Source: Oceanospirillum sanctuarii
GTDB lineage: Bacteria > Pseudomonadota > Gammaproteobacteria > Pseudomonadales > Halomonadaceae
DNA length: 64,000 bases
Reading direction: 5' to 3'
Assembly: GCF_002150805.1 (NCBI RefSeq)
Contig: NZ_MTBA01000003.1
Coordinates: forward strand, 372,001-436,000
Of the stretch, positions 1-9,317 are shown in pieces. Each line of letters opens with the position of its first letter. Within the stretch, counting starts at the first letter, position 1. The notes under the pieces were generated by a model. The model did not search any database. It was not told where the DNA came from and saw nothing but the letters and a program-made list of their open reading frames with translations. The position numbers and the translations under genes were made by a program.

Positions 1-3000
1 ATGGAGCAGCGAACCCCCAGCTCTTTCAGACGGATAAAAGTCTCATTCAGGTTGGTACCGGATTTCAGGAAGACACCTTCGGTGATCTCCAGCCAGAGCT
101 TGTCTTTCGCCGCGGGATAACGATCCAGAGCCGATTCGATCTGACTAATAAAGGACGGATGCGCAAAATGGCGTGAGCTGATATTGATGGAAACCTCACA
201 CTCCGCCAGAGGTGTACCCAGCCAGAGCTGCATCTGGTGACAAGCCTTCTCCAGTACCTGAAGCCCAAGGTCAACGATCAGACTGCTCTCTTCCGCCACA
301 CCGATAAAGGCCCCCGGACCAACAATGCCTTCTTCCGGATGATGCCAGCGGATCAGAGCTTCACAGCCCACCATCTTGCCGCTGTTGTCATGCTGCGGCT
401 GATAGAAGAGTACAAACTGATCCTCTTCCAGCGCAGTACGGATCGACTTCTCCATCTTCAGACGCTGAACCACTTCCACCTGCATCTCAGGCTCGTAGAA
501 AGCAAATGACGCTTTACCGGCACTCTTGGCCCGATACATGGCCGTATCCGCCTGCTGAATATAGGATTCCGCTTCAAGGTCCGGTTGCGGCAGATAGGTT
601 ACGCCGATACTGGCGCTGACTTTGTGGCTGTGGCCGCGCAGATCAAAAGGTTCTTCCAGCACCTGAAGCACCCGTTCTGCCACATGAGCCGCCTGATCCA
701 TCGCCTGCGAGGCCGAGTGCCCGACACCCGGCAACAGGAAGAGAAATTCGTCACCACCAAAACGGCTGAAAATATCTTCCGCCCGCAAGGTATCGGTCAG
801 ACGTTCTGCCACCGCTTTCAGCAGTTCATCGCCCATATCGTGACCGAGGGAATCATTCAGCATCTTGAAGTTATCCAGATCCATAAACATCAGGCTGCTG
901 AAATCCTGATGCCGCTCGCAATGCGCCAGCTGATGGCGCAGGGATTCCATAAAGAGATCCCGGTTGGGCAGTTCGGTGATGGAGTCGTAATAGGCCAGAT
1001 AACGGATTTTCTCTTCGCTGGCTTTCTTATCGGTAATATCCAGAAACGCCGCCACATAATGGGTGGTATAGCCTTGCCCCAGCGTATCTACAGCGGTGAT
1101 AGTGACCAGCTCAGGGAAGATACTGCCATCTTTGCGCCTGTTCCAGATCTCACCATGCCAGTGACCTTCCAGCGCCAGCGACTGCCACAGCTCCCGATAA
1201 AAATTATCGCCGTGACGACCGGAGCGCAGAATATTGATTTTGCAGCCAACCACCTCATCACTGCCATAACCTGTAATCTGGCTGAATGCGGTGTTGACGC
1301 GTTGAATAACGGTATCGGCATCCGTGATAACAATCGCCTCGTGGGTTTCAAAGGTGATCGCCGCTAATTCCAGCTCCTGAGACGCACGACGCTGCTCGGT
1401 GATATCCCTGGCAACAATCGACAGGTAATGATTCCGGGTACCTTTATTGCGGCCCACCAAGACCCGCTCCCCCTCTAAAAGTAGGTAACGATGGCCGACA
1501 CCATTCCTACTTCGCAGAGTACATTCAATATCCAGACGCTGCCCTCTGAGAGCGGCTTCCAATGCCTGCTCGACGACCAGAACCTGGTCAGGAATCAGTT
1601 GCTGCAGGAAAAGCTCTTCACTGGCAGGGTGCGCTCCCGGCTGCAACCCTAAAAGACGATAAAACTCATCAGACCAGGCATGTCCCAAGCCATTATGCGC
1701 CCACTCCCAGCTGCCCATCTGAGCAATTCGTTGGGACTCAGCCAAGAGTTCGTTACTCTTCTGCAGCTCCTTAGTCCGCAGATGAACCTGACGGGAGATC
1801 TCAGCGGAACGCCCCGCCAATAAGAGCAGGACTCCACCCAGAACAGCCGACATAAAAAAGCCACCGGTGAGGACAAAATAGAGCCCCCAGGAATAGCCCA
1901 TTAGCTCACGGGAAGCCTGCTGTTCCATAATCCAGGTATCCGCCCCCACCTTGATTTCAGAACGATGTATCAGCGCCCCGCGCTCATCCGGGTTGAAGCC
2001 CTCACTCAGATAGTAAAGCTGTTCCGGTGCATCAGCGGGGTAGAGCCTGACCCGATTGAGATCCAGTTCATGACGGCGCAGTACGCCACTGATCAGATCT
2101 CCCATACGCACCACAACCACACCATAACCTGCCAGCGCATCAAAGCGCTCACCTTCACTGGTTGGTGTGCTCTTGCTGTGGAATGCTGGTAGGAAGATCA
2201 GCGTACCTTTCTGCTCACCGGACTCCTGAACCAGACGGATCGGTGCAGTGGCGCTGGCCTGACCGGTTTTCACCGCTTTTTCCAGAGCATCCCTGCGCAA
2301 TGGATTAGAGAGCACATCAAAACCCAACGCCGCCTGATTGACGGAAAAAGGTTCGATCAGGGTCACCACCACGTAGCTTTCTCTCTCTTCCGCCCGGATC
2401 AGCCCATAGACCGGATGACGCTCTTTCACCATAAAGGGAACATTGCCGTAAATCGCCCGCATGCGATCAACAAAGGCTTCCCGGTCAGCTCCTCTCAGAT
2501 AGATATTCCATGACAGACCATGCAGGCTGCTTTTACGCTGCAACGCCTCTCCGGCAAAGCGTTCAAAATCTTTGGGTAAAAGGTCAAAATCAGAGTAAAT
2601 GAAGCCCCTCAGGTTGTAGAGCAGACTGATATGGGCATCGACCTCAGTCTGTACCGCAAGCTCAAAGGCTCTGGCCTGGCCTTCAAACCGGCTACTTTGA
2701 CTCTCTTCTTCTTTGTGCAGTCCCTGACGGTACATCAGGATGGTAAAAATAATAATCAGCACCAGCGGCAGGCCAACGGCCATCACCTGAGAGCGCCAAT
2801 GACGGCGCGGCAGAGCAAAAGCCAGAAACATAAGAGGTGCAAAAACCACCACGCCAATAGTGTCGCCGATCCACCAGGTCAGCCAGTTAATCTGAGCACC
2901 TTCCAGCGCCATCGCACCCGAGCTGACCAGATACCCCACGCTAAAGGTTGCACTGACCAGACAGCTCACCGGCCCTGCCAGCAGTAGAAAACGGATAATA

Positions 3001-3353
3001 TCGCCGGTTTTGTTCAGCCGCGTCGGGTAACCCACATAACGCCGGATCAGGAAAGCACCAAAAAGCGCCTGAAAGGTTGATGCACTGGCGATCCAGGCCG
3101 GTGCCAGCAGTGCATCAAAAGCAGGAAATTGCAGACCGTGAATATTGAGTACATTAACCAGAAATGAGGCCAGCCAGACACCCAGCAACCCCGGATGACG
3201 CCAGATCAGTGCAGAAGCCAGCGCTACGCCGGAAGGAGGCCAGATCGCCGTAGCGTAGCCGGGAGGAATCGCCAGCTGTAAACCTAAAAGACCGGCAAAA
3301 ATATTGACCGAGAGAACCAGTAACACAACGAAGGCAAAGTGCTGCACAGGCAT
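1..3353 (-). CDS. MASE1-CHASE-PAS-PAS-GGDEF-EAL cyclic-di-GMP protein, 3' end outside window
   Basis: Read on the minus strand from an ATG at 3353, the frame stays open to the window edge, giving about 1117 residues and no stop. The N-terminus is a multi-helix MASE1 sensor (PPSGVALASALIW and TWWIGDTIGVVVFAPL are typical), followed by a periplasmic CHASE region, another membrane helix, two PAS/PAC units, then GGDEF and EAL domains. The GGDEF site is intact (RFGGDEF, bases 743-763) and is preceded by RAED, an RxxD inhibitory site. The EAL start CEALIRWHHP is present, but the domain is cut before its catalytic loop region ends. It should make and possibly degrade cyclic di-GMP in response to an external signal; which activity dominates cannot be told. 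It is a monocistronic-looking gene. Confidence 0.93.
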   Translation of the reverse strand, partial: MPVQHFAFVVLLVLSVNIFAGLLGLQLAIPPGYATAIWPPSGVALASALIWRHPGLLGVWLASFLVNVLNIHGLQFPAFDALLAPAWIASASTFQALFGAFLIRRYVGYPTRLNKTGDIIRFLLLAGPVSCLVSATFSVGYLVSSGAMALEGAQINWLTWWIGDTIGVVVFAPLMFLAFALPRRHWRSQVMAVGLPLVLIIIFTILMYRQGLHKEEESQSSRFEGQARAFELAVQTEVDAHISLLYNLRGFIYSDFDLLPKDFERFAGEALQRKSSLHGLSWNIYLRGADREAFVDRMRAIYGNVPFMVKERHPVYGLIRAEERESYVVVTLIEPFSVNQAALGFDVLSNPLRRDALEKAVKTGQASATAPIRLVQESGEQKGTLIFLPAFHSKSTPTSEGERFDALAGYGVVVVRMGDLISGVLRRHELDLNRVRLYPADAPEQLYYLSEGFNPDERGALIHRSEIKVGADTWIMEQQASRELMGYSWGLYFVLTGGFFMSAVLGGVLLLLAGRSAEISRQVHLRTKELQKSNELLAESQRIAQMGSWEWAHNGLGHAWSDEFYRLLGLQPGAHPASEELFLQQLIPDQVLVVEQALEAALRGQRLDIECTLRSRNGVGHRYLLLEGERVLVGRNKGTRNHYLSIVARDITEQRRASQELELAAITFETHEAIVITDADTVIQRVNTAFSQITGYGSDEVVGCKINILRSGRHGDNFYRELWQSLALEGHWHGEIWNRRKDGSIFPELVTITAVDTLGQGYTTHYVAAFLDITDKKASEEKIRYLAYYDSITELPNRDLFMESLRHQLAHCERHQDFSSLMFMDLDNFKMLNDSLGHDMGDELLKAVAERLTDTLRAEDIFSRFGGDEFLFLLPGVGHSASQAMDQAAHVAERVLQVLEEPFDLRGHSHKVSASIGVTYLPQPDLEAESYIQQADTAMYRAKSAGKASFAFYEPEMQVEVVQRLKMEKSIRTALEEDQFVLFYQPQHDNSGKMVGCEALIRWHHPEEGIVGPGAFIGVAEESSLIVDLGLQVLEKACHQMQLWLGTPLAECEVSINISSRHFAHPSFISQIESALDRYPAAKDKLWLEITEGVFLKSGTNLNETFIRLKELGVRCS

Positions 3354-3457
3354 TCCTTAGAAGATGCTGACTATTCCAGTGAATCGAATGGCTCTGGAAA
3401 GGGATTGTTGTGAATTATATTTATCTTTCCCTGAATGCAGATTAGCACGATGAAAAC

Positions 3458-3490
3458 AAAAAACCCCACGACATTAGTGTGGGGTTTTTC
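3458..3490. terminator. Bidirectional-type hairpin upstream of the GGDEF/EAL gene
   Basis: The stem AACCCCAC/GTGGGGTT is flanked by an A-run on one side and a T-run on the other. It sits between the 30-residue miniprotein gene and the GGDEF/EAL gene, both on the minus strand, so it most likely ends the miniprotein transcript. Confidence 0.75.
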
Positions 3491-3550
3491 AGATCGGCAG
3501 ATCCGGTAAGAATCCACTGATACGGTTTTCAGGTGCGGCTGGTCATATTA

Positions 3551-3567
3551 TTCGTCAGACTGACGAA
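3551..3567. repeat. 17-bp palindrome TTCGTCAGACTGACGAA
   Basis: A perfect inverted repeat of 8 bp arms around one central A lies just after the stop of the 30-residue ORF. There is no T-tract next to it. It could be an operator or part of an RNA 3' structure. Confidence 0.5.
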
Positions 3568-3581
3568 CTGCCATCAAGCTT

Positions 3582-3674
3582 TCAGAGCAGTCCCTGTGCA
3601 TAGCTTGTGACCACAACCCCTAATCCAAATACCAGTATCAGAACTGTTACCAGATCAGGCTGTTTTCTTTTCAT
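3582..3674 (-). CDS. 30-residue single-span membrane miniprotein, unknown function
   Basis: An ATG at 3674 preceded by AGGGA seven bases upstream opens a 30-codon frame ending TGA at 3582. The protein begins MKRKQPDL and continues as a single hydrophobic helix (about residues 9-24) rich in Val, Leu and Gly, ending SYAQGLL. A positive N-terminus followed by one helix suggests an inner-membrane miniprotein with its N-terminus inside. It lies alone between ilvA and the GGDEF/EAL gene and is followed by a palindrome and a terminator. I do not recognise a named family. The good ribosome site, clean hydrophobic pattern and terminator argue that it is real, though it is short enough to arise by chance. 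Confidence 0.6.
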   Translation of the reverse strand: MKRKQPDLVTVLILVFGLGVVVTSYAQGLL

Positions 3675-3827
3675 GGTTATTCCCTGCTTTTCTTTTCACT
3701 TAAGCCTAAAACCAAACAGAAAGGAGGCCGTGGGGATTCAGGTCAATAACCTGTTTTTAGCGGCCTGCCTCACCATTTTATCGAGGTCCTATTGCTTTGC
3801 AATATATACCTCATTTACCCTTTTTAT

Positions 3828-3848
3828 CGGCAGTTAACTGCCGTTTTT
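3828..3848 (+). terminator. Palindromic hairpin with T-run downstream of ilvA
   Basis: CGGCAGTTAACTGCCG is a perfect 16-bp palindrome followed by five T on the plus strand. No plus-strand gene precedes it. On the minus strand it lies about 80 bp after the ilvA stop, where it lacks a good T-run, so its role for ilvA is uncertain. Confidence 0.45.
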
Positions 3849-3929
3849 CAGCAAAAAAGCTGATTATTTAGACTTAAAAGCAAAAACAGCACCAATCTTT
3901 GCGCCAGCGCAATTTTCGCCTGCAAAAAC

Positions 3930-5441
3930 TTACTGCAGAAAGAGTCGATAAGCCGGGTTTTCGCTCTCATCCCAGTAGCGGTAACCGATGCGATCCAGAT
4001 ACTCAGCAACTTTCTGCTTATCTTTCTCCGGCACCTGCATACCGATCAGAACCCGGCCATAAGCGGCACCATGGTTTCGGTAATGGAACAGGGAAATATT
4101 CCAGTTCTGGCCTAAATTGTTGAGGAAATTCAACAGGGCTCCAGGACGCTCCGGGAATTCAAAGCGGAACAGCTGTTCGTTCTCGATATCGTCGTTACGA
4201 CCACCACCCAAATGACGAATGTGCAGTTTCGCCATCTCGTTATCGCTCAGGTCGATCGCCGGATAGCCCTCATCTTCCAGAGACTGAATCAGTTCAGCTC
4301 TGTCATCAATATCCTTCAGCTGGATACCGACAAAGATCTTGGCATCTTCATTGTCGGAGTAGCGGTAGTTAAACTCCGTCACCATACGACGACCAACAAT
4401 CTTACAGAACTGCTTAAAGCTGCCCGGGCGCTCCGGAATGGTCACCGCCAGAATCGCTTCCCGCTTTTCACCCAGCTCGGCACGCTCAGCAATATGCTGC
4501 AGCCGATCAAAGTTGGTGTTCGCACCTGAGTTAATACAGATCAGGGTTTCACCTTCCACTTCGTTCTGCTGAACATACTTTTTCAAACCTGCCAGAGAGA
4601 GTGCTCCGGAAGGCTCAGAGACCGCGCGGGTATCTTCAAACACGTCTTTTACAGCCGCACAGATCTCATCGGTATTCACCGTGATAACATCATCAACGAA
4701 GTGCTGGGCAATGCGGAACGGCTCCTCACCAATCTGAGCAACCGCAACACCTTCCGCGAAAATACCCACCTGATCCAGAATCACGCGTTCACCGGCATCC
4801 AGAGCGGCTTTCAGACAAGCCGCATCTTCCGCTTCAACACCGATCACCTTGATCTCAGGACGCAGATATTTCACATAAGCGGCCACACCAGCAATCAGGC
4901 CGCCGCCGCCAACAGGCACAAAGATGGCATCGATATCCGCCGGATACTGGCGCAGAATTTCCATCGCCACGGTACCCTGACCGGCAATCACTTCCGGATG
5001 GTCGTATGGCGGGATATAGGTGTAACCCTTCTCCAGCACCTGCTCCTGAGCGTACTTGGAGGCCTCATCAAAGGCATCCCCTTTAAGAACCACTTTCGCG
5101 CCACGGGCTTTGGCGGAAGCGACCTTAATTTCAGGGGTGATCTTAGGCATAACGATGGTGGCTTTAATGCCCATGTGTTTGGCGGCCATCGCCACACCCT
5201 GTGCGTGGTTACCGGCAGAGGCGGTGATCACACCACGGGCTTTCTCTTCATCAGACAGCTGCGCCATGGCGTTATAGGCGCCTCGCAGTTTGAAGGAGAA
5301 AACCGGCTGCAGATCTTCACGTTTAATCAAAATCGTGTTGTTCAGGCGCTTGGAGAGAAAACGGGCCTCACTCAGAGGGGTTTCTTTGGCCACATCGTAA
5401 ACTCGGGCCTGCAAAATGCGTTTTACGTACCTTTCCAACAT
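3930..5441 (-). CDS. ilvA: Threonine ammonia-lyase, biosynthetic (long form with two ACT-like domains)
   Basis: This is PLP-dependent threonine deaminase, which makes 2-oxobutanoate from threonine as the first step to isoleucine. It has 503 residues, close to the 514 of E. coli IlvA. The PLP lysine lies in FSFKLRGAYN, the glycine loop in PVGGGGLIAG, and the catalytic domain fills about residues 1-320. The C-terminal part has two ACT-like regulatory repeats (IPERPGSFKQF and FPERPGALLNF), which in the family bind isoleucine and valine. It starts at an ATG at 5441 and is divergent from rpiA, as in many gammaproteobacteria. No leader peptide or attenuator is evident upstream. Confidence 0.97.
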   Translation of the reverse strand: MLERYVKRILQARVYDVAKETPLSEARFLSKRLNNTILIKREDLQPVFSFKLRGAYNAMAQLSDEEKARGVITASAGNHAQGVAMAAKHMGIKATIVMPKITPEIKVASAKARGAKVVLKGDAFDEASKYAQEQVLEKGYTYIPPYDHPEVIAGQGTVAMEILRQYPADIDAIFVPVGGGGLIAGVAAYVKYLRPEIKVIGVEAEDAACLKAALDAGERVILDQVGIFAEGVAVAQIGEEPFRIAQHFVDDVITVNTDEICAAVKDVFEDTRAVSEPSGALSLAGLKKYVQQNEVEGETLICINSGANTNFDRLQHIAERAELGEKREAILAVTIPERPGSFKQFCKIVGRRMVTEFNYRYSDNEDAKIFVGIQLKDIDDRAELIQSLEDEGYPAIDLSDNEMAKLHIRHLGGGRNDDIENEQLFRFEFPERPGALLNFLNNLGQNWNISLFHYRNHGAAYGRVLIGMQVPEKDKQKVAEYLDRIGYRYWDESENPAYRLFLQ

Positions 5442-5559
5442 CTAATTCTTCACTCTCTGCACAACACGATTAATTCGTTATTTATAGGGCTTTTTCATAG
5501 GGCCGACTATCTTATGCCTTATCGCAAGATAACGTCTACAGCTTACGGGGCTTAGCCCG

Positions 5560-5565
5560 TATAAT
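5560..5565 (+). promoter_or_regulatory. Candidate -10 element for rpiA
   Basis: A perfect TATAAT lies 59 bp upstream of the rpiA ATG, in the 183-bp ilvA-rpiA divergent intergenic region. The matching -35 is weak (TCTACA about 19 bp upstream). Confidence 0.55.
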
Positions 5566-5624
5566 GGGCGCGAATTTTGCCCAAAAGCGTTTAAAACAGA
5601 TCTCAATCAGGCTCAGGTCCCTCC

Positions 5625-6299
5625 ATGACTCAAGACGAACTGAAAAAAGCGGTTGCAGAAGCAGCGCTGGAAGAAGTTAAAAAAATCATCGATAAAGACA
5701 GCATCGTTGGTGTTGGTACCGGTTCTACCGCCAACTTCTTTATTGATGCTCTGGCGACAATCAAGCTGGACTTTGACGGTGCAGTTGCCAGCTCCGAAGC
5801 AACCCGCGAGCGTCTGCAGGCTCATGGCATCACCGTTTACGATCTAAACAGTGTTGGCACAGTTCCGGTTTATGTGGATGGTGCGGACGAAGTTAACGGC
5901 CACCTACACATGGTGAAAGGCGGCGGCGGCGCGCTGACCCGTGAAAAGATTATTGGCGCTGCATCTCAGAAATTTATCTGCATCGCGGATGAGAGCAAGC
6001 AGGTGGATATTCTGGGCGGTTTCCCACTGCCGGTTGAAGTGATCCCGATGGCGCGCAGCTATGTTGCCCGCGAACTGGTAAAAATGGGTGCAAACCCGGT
6101 TTACCGTGAGGACTGCATTACCGATAACGGTAACGTGATTCTGGATCTGTATAACTTCCCGATTGATGATCCTCTGACTATCGAGCAAAAGATCAACAAC
6201 ATCACAGGTGTTGTTACTAATGGTCTGTTTGCTCTGCGTCCGGCTGACATTCTGCTGCTGGGCTGCGCTGATGGTGTAAAAACCGTTACCGCAAAATAA
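5625..6299 (+). CDS. rpiA: Ribose-5-phosphate isomerase A
   Basis: RpiA interconverts ribose 5-phosphate and ribulose 5-phosphate in the cytoplasmic pentose phosphate pathway. The protein has 224 residues against 219 in E. coli. Family signatures are visible: [14 protein letters not shown] near residue 30, SSEAT near 57, [20 protein letters not shown] around 86-105 and the DESK segment near 121. The start is an ATG at 5625 with only a weak ribosome site. It forms a single-gene transcript ending at the strong terminator at 6346. Confidence 0.97.
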   Translation: MTQDELKKAVAEAALEEVKKIIDKDSIVGVGTGSTANFFIDALATIKLDFDGAVASSEATRERLQAHGITVYDLNSVGTVPVYVDGADEVNGHLHMVKGGGGALTREKIIGAASQKFICIADESKQVDILGGFPLPVEVIPMARSYVARELVKMGANPVYREDCITDNGNVILDLYNFPIDDPLTIEQKINNITGVVTNGLFALRPADILLLGCADGVKTVTAK

Positions 6300-6345
6300 G
6301 CTGATCACGGACGTTCCAACGTAAGGAAGGTCCGGCCAGCTGAAC

Positions 6346-6396
6346 AAAAAAACGGCGGACTCTGTACACGTCAATACAGAGGTCGCCGTTTTTTTA
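6346..6396. terminator. Strong bidirectional terminator between rpiA and the HD-GYP gene
   Basis: A long hairpin pairs AAAAAACGGCG with CGCCGTTTTTTT and TCTGTA with TACAGA inside. It is flanked by an A-run and a T-run and separates two convergent genes, so it can serve both. Confidence 0.9.
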
Positions 6397-6440
6397 TGGC
6401 CTATGTTTCTCAACCGAAACCCGTCTGACCTGATTCCGGA

Positions 6441-7565
6441 TCAGAACAGGCTCTCTTCATACATCTGCTGAATCATACGCACTTCATCCATATTATCGGC
6501 CAGTGCCTGCACACACTCCGGGCACAGACGTTTTTCCGCCATCTCCTGCAGGGTCGCCAGTGCCTTCTCATTACTCCAGGGTTCTTTATAGGGTCGACGG
6601 GAGGTGAGGGCATCAAAGATGTCCGCCACGGCAACAATACGTGCTTCCAGCGGAATATCGTCTTTGGTCAACCCGTAGGGATAACCGGAGCCATCGCACA
6701 TCTCATGATGATAAAGCACGATATGGCGCAGAATCCGACTGGATTCCCCCTCCTGAATGCCGTGATGCTCAAACACATCCTCCAGCATCTGAGCGCCTTT
6801 GACGGTGTGGGTCTGCATCTCCCGATACTCATCTTCGGTCAGCTTACCGGGCTTCAGCAGAATACTGTCAGGAATCGCAATTTTGCCCAGATCATGTACC
6901 GGAGCAAACTGGAAAACCTGCTCAACAAAGTGATCGTCAAAGCCAAAAGCTCCGGCGATATGATGAGCAATAATGCGTGAGTAATAACCCATACGCTCAA
7001 GATGCTGACCGGTTTCCTCATCCCGACCACAGGATAGCGCCAGCGCCGACTGAACAGCTCCTTTCAGCGTTCTCGCCTGGGCAATCTCATCATGCACCAG
7101 CATGGTGATCAACTGGCCAATCAGCTCCAGATGAATCAGCTGATTGCCAACAAACACATCCGGTTTACGGGAGTTAAAAAAGATAAAGCCCATAAAGCTG
7201 TCGCTGTAACGCATCGGCAGGGTACAGCTGGATCGCCAGCCCTGATTGAGCAGTGCCTGGGTATGGTAGGTATCGTTATGGCTCAGGCAGCTGAGGTCAT
7301 TAATCACCCTTGGCGTGGATGACAGGCTCAGCTGCTTCAGGGAGGGAACGGCATTCAACCGCGCCTGATAACGGGTAATCGCTTCGTCGGCATGACTGGT
7401 AGAGTAGTAAGTCTTCAGCATGTCCGTTTTTTCGTCATAAACGGCCACTGAAAAACGCTCAACATCGGCGCAAAGTGTCTGGAGTTGTTCGGCAACAGCA
7501 ACCAACTTACCCTCAAGAGAAGTCTGCTGCTGAAAAACCTGCCATTGGCTGGGAAAGAACTGCAA
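6441..7565 (-). CDS. GAF-like sensor with C-terminal HD-GYP cyclic-di-GMP phosphodiesterase
   Basis: The protein has 374 residues. The first 160 or so look like a GAF-type sensor. The C-terminal half is an HD-GYP domain with the metal motif HDLGKI (HD at residues 224-225) and HHEMCDGSGYP (286-296), including the GYP triplet that defines cyclic-di-GMP hydrolases of this class. No membrane segment is seen, so it is likely cytoplasmic. The start is TTG at 7565, chosen because GAGGAG lies seven bases upstream and no better start exists in frame. It is convergent with rpiA. Its signal is not evident from sequence. Confidence 0.92.
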   Translation of the reverse strand: MQFFPSQWQVFQQQTSLEGKLVAVAEQLQTLCADVERFSVAVYDEKTDMLKTYYSTSHADEAITRYQARLNAVPSLKQLSLSSTPRVINDLSCLSHNDTYHTQALLNQGWRSSCTLPMRYSDSFMGFIFFNSRKPDVFVGNQLIHLELIGQLITMLVHDEIAQARTLKGAVQSALALSCGRDEETGQHLERMGYYSRIIAHHIAGAFGFDDHFVEQVFQFAPVHDLGKIAIPDSILLKPGKLTEDEYREMQTHTVKGAQMLEDVFEHHGIQEGESSRILRHIVLYHHEMCDGSGYPYGLTKDDIPLEARIVAVADIFDALTSRRPYKEPWSNEKALATLQEMAEKRLCPECVQALADNMDEVRMIQQMYEESLF

Positions 7566-7610
7566 GGTGCTCTCCTCGTTATTATTATTGGGAGCACCAT
7601 AGATATAAAA

Positions 7611-7647
7611 GAAGCCCGCCTCTGACCAGAGACGGGCTTCACTTTTT
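7611..7647. terminator. Hairpin terminator downstream of the FAH-family gene
   Basis: The stem GAAGCCCG/CGGGCTTC with an inner TCTGACCAGA pairing sits between the HD-GYP gene start and the FAH-family stop. A TTTTAT run follows on the minus strand. Confidence 0.8.
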
Positions 7648-7677
7648 ACCGGAAGATAGACGGCTTATTGACCCGCG

Positions 7678-8355
7678 TCAGCTTGCGACGGATCCGGCCA
7701 CCTGCAGGTGAACTTCCTGCCGCTGATTTTTCAGTGCCATCTCGAAACGATCACCGGGATTCAACGCAGCAACACCCGCCGGAGTACCGGTCAGAATCAC
7801 GTCGCCAGCTTCAAGGGTAAAGATCTGGCTGATAAAGCTCACCAGTTCAGCAACCGGAGTAATCATCTGGTCGCAACTGCCCTGCTGACGCAGCTGATCA
7901 TTAACACTCAGACTGATCTCCAGATGCTCGTCACATACAGGCTCACAAGGAATAAAACCGGACAGAGGTGCAGAACCATCAAAGGCTTTGGATACCTCCC
8001 AGGGGTGGCCTTTCTCTTTCAGCTGACTCTGCAGATCTCTTAAGGTCAGATCCAGCGCCAGCCCAACACCAACAATATTGGTCATCGCATTTTCAGGGCT
8101 GACCTTACTGATGGTATCGCCAACCAGCAAAGCAATCTCAGCCTCGTGGTGACACTCGCCCTGACCTTCAGGCAGTACCAGAGGCTTACTGATATCAACT
8201 GCTGCTGTGGCCGGTTTAATAAAGAGTAGCGGTTTAGCCGGAATCGGATTATTCAGTTCTTTGGCATGCTCAGCGTAGTTACGTCCAATACAAACAATCT
8301 TGCCCAGATTCCATGGAGTTGGCTTGTTATCAGCCCATTGCAGGTTAAAGGCCAT
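7678..8355 (-). CDS. Fumarylacetoacetate hydrolase family protein (YcgM-like)
   Basis: A 225-residue single-domain FAH-fold enzyme. Family features are IVCIGRNYAEHAKEL near the N-terminus, the metal ligands in ECHHEAEIALLVG, LALDLTLRD, the KAFDGSAPLSGFIP region and ILTGTPAGVAALNPGD near the C-terminus. Short YcgM-type members act as acylpyruvases or oxaloacetate decarboxylases in the cytoplasm; the substrate cannot be fixed from sequence. The ATG at 8355 has AAGGAT upstream. It is a single gene between two terminators and does not appear to belong to the adjacent sigma/ChrR pair. Confidence 0.92.
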   Translation of the reverse strand: MAFNLQWADNKPTPWNLGKIVCIGRNYAEHAKELNNPIPAKPLLFIKPATAAVDISKPLVLPEGQGECHHEAEIALLVGDTISKVSPENAMTNIVGVGLALDLTLRDLQSQLKEKGHPWEVSKAFDGSAPLSGFIPCEPVCDEHLEISLSVNDQLRQQGSCDQMITPVAELVSFISQIFTLEAGDVILTGTPAGVAALNPGDRFEMALKNQRQEVHLQVAGSVAS

Positions 8356-8476
8356 GGCAGAAGTATCCTTATCTCAAAAATGGAGAGTAACGTGTGGGTT
8401 ATGGTTCTTATAGTTTATGTGTTTTAGAAGCCCAGCATAACACCTGATTCTGAATTGCGTACTCCCCCTTTTTGGC

Positions 8477-8510
8477 ATAAAAAAGCCCGATTCAGCAATC
8501 GGGCTTTTCC
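8477..8510. terminator. Terminator of the sigma/ChrR operon
   Basis: AAAAGCCCGATT and AATCGGGCTTTT form a 12-bp stem around a CAGC loop, with T-run on the minus strand. It lies about 95 bp past the ChrR stop. Confidence 0.88.
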
Positions 8511-8603
8511 AGTGTTTTACGCGCCTAAAAACCGAGTATTTACTCGATTTTCAAACAAGTCCGAATCAGGGAGCATAACTCCCTGATTTGACACTTAACG
8601 GCG

Positions 8604-9317
8604 CTATAAACCAAAGAAAGGCTGCATCAGTTTTGGAATCCAACCCTCAAACTTCAGTGGCGCATCGGTAACAATCAGACAGATACAGTCCTGATCACGA
8701 TCCGCAATCGGCTGGTGTTTGATATCCGGATCAAGATCCGCCACATCACCTGCACAAAGACGGCCTGTTTCATCGCAGTAAGAACCACTAAGAATCAACG
8801 TCAGCTCACTGCCGTTGTGACCATGGCTTGGCATACAGGTGCCCGGTGAGATCTTCAGCAGACGTACCGCCTTGTCTTTGGCAAACTCCGGCTGCTCAAA
8901 CTTAATCTGACTGATACCGGGTGCCAGTCGCTGCCAGTTCTGATCCGTTTCCAGCCACTTGGCGACAGGTTCAGCCCACTCAGGCAACCAGTCAGGACGT
9001 TTGACCGGAATCTCTTCCGCCTGTGAGATCGGGTCTGAATCCAACAGATCCAGTTTGGCAAAAATATCATCCACGCTGGTATTCATCTTTGCCTGGGGCA
9101 GATGTTCCAGCAAACCACCACCAATAGCCTCTGCTTCAGTGACCCGCTCACGGCAATGCTCACAACAAGCCAGATGACACTGCAACAACAGCTGGGCACC
9201 AGCGCTTAAACCACCGGAAGCATAGCTCACAAGAGTGGCATCATCCGGATGGTGTTTCGGTGCAGAATTAAGACGGAACTCGGGTTCCCGGGTTAAAGCG
9301 ATCGGATCAAAAGTCAT
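8604..9317 (-). CDS. chrR: ChrR-type zinc anti-sigma factor with C-terminal cupin
   Basis: The 237-residue protein matches ChrR, which holds its ECF sigma factor inactive until singlet oxygen (or some hydroperoxides) triggers release. The N-terminal anti-sigma zinc site has His 22 or 23 plus H48-x3-C52-x2-C55. The C-terminal cupin has H165, H167, E171 and H201, the same spacing as H141, H143, E147 and H177 of Rhodobacter sphaeroides ChrR, so the sensing domain appears intact. Its ATG overlaps the sigma-factor stop by four bases, indicating translational coupling. The neighbouring divergent lipid operon is the likely regulon. Confidence 0.93.
   Translation of the reverse strand: MTFDPIALTREPEFRLNSAPKHHPDDATLVSYASGGLSAGAQLLLQCHLACCEHCRERVTEAEAIGGGLLEHLPQAKMNTSVDDIFAKLDLLDSDPISQAEEIPVKRPDWLPEWAEPVAKWLETDQNWQRLAPGISQIKFEQPEFAKDKAVRLLKISPGTCMPSHGHNGSELTLILSGSYCDETGRLCAGDVADLDPDIKHQPIADRDQDCICLIVTDAPLKFEGWIPKLMQPFFGL

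Noticed and set aside
585..1367. Plus-strand open frame of 260 codons
   Set aside because: It is the opposite strand of the GGDEF/EAL gene, whose protein shows clear domains and motifs; this frame has none.
3607..3837. Plus-strand 76-codon frame
   Set aside because: No ribosome site, low-information hydrophobic translation, and it overlaps the better-supported 30-residue minus-strand ORF.
4701..5555. Plus-strand open frame of 284 codons
   Set aside because: Antisense to ilvA and without recognisable domain.
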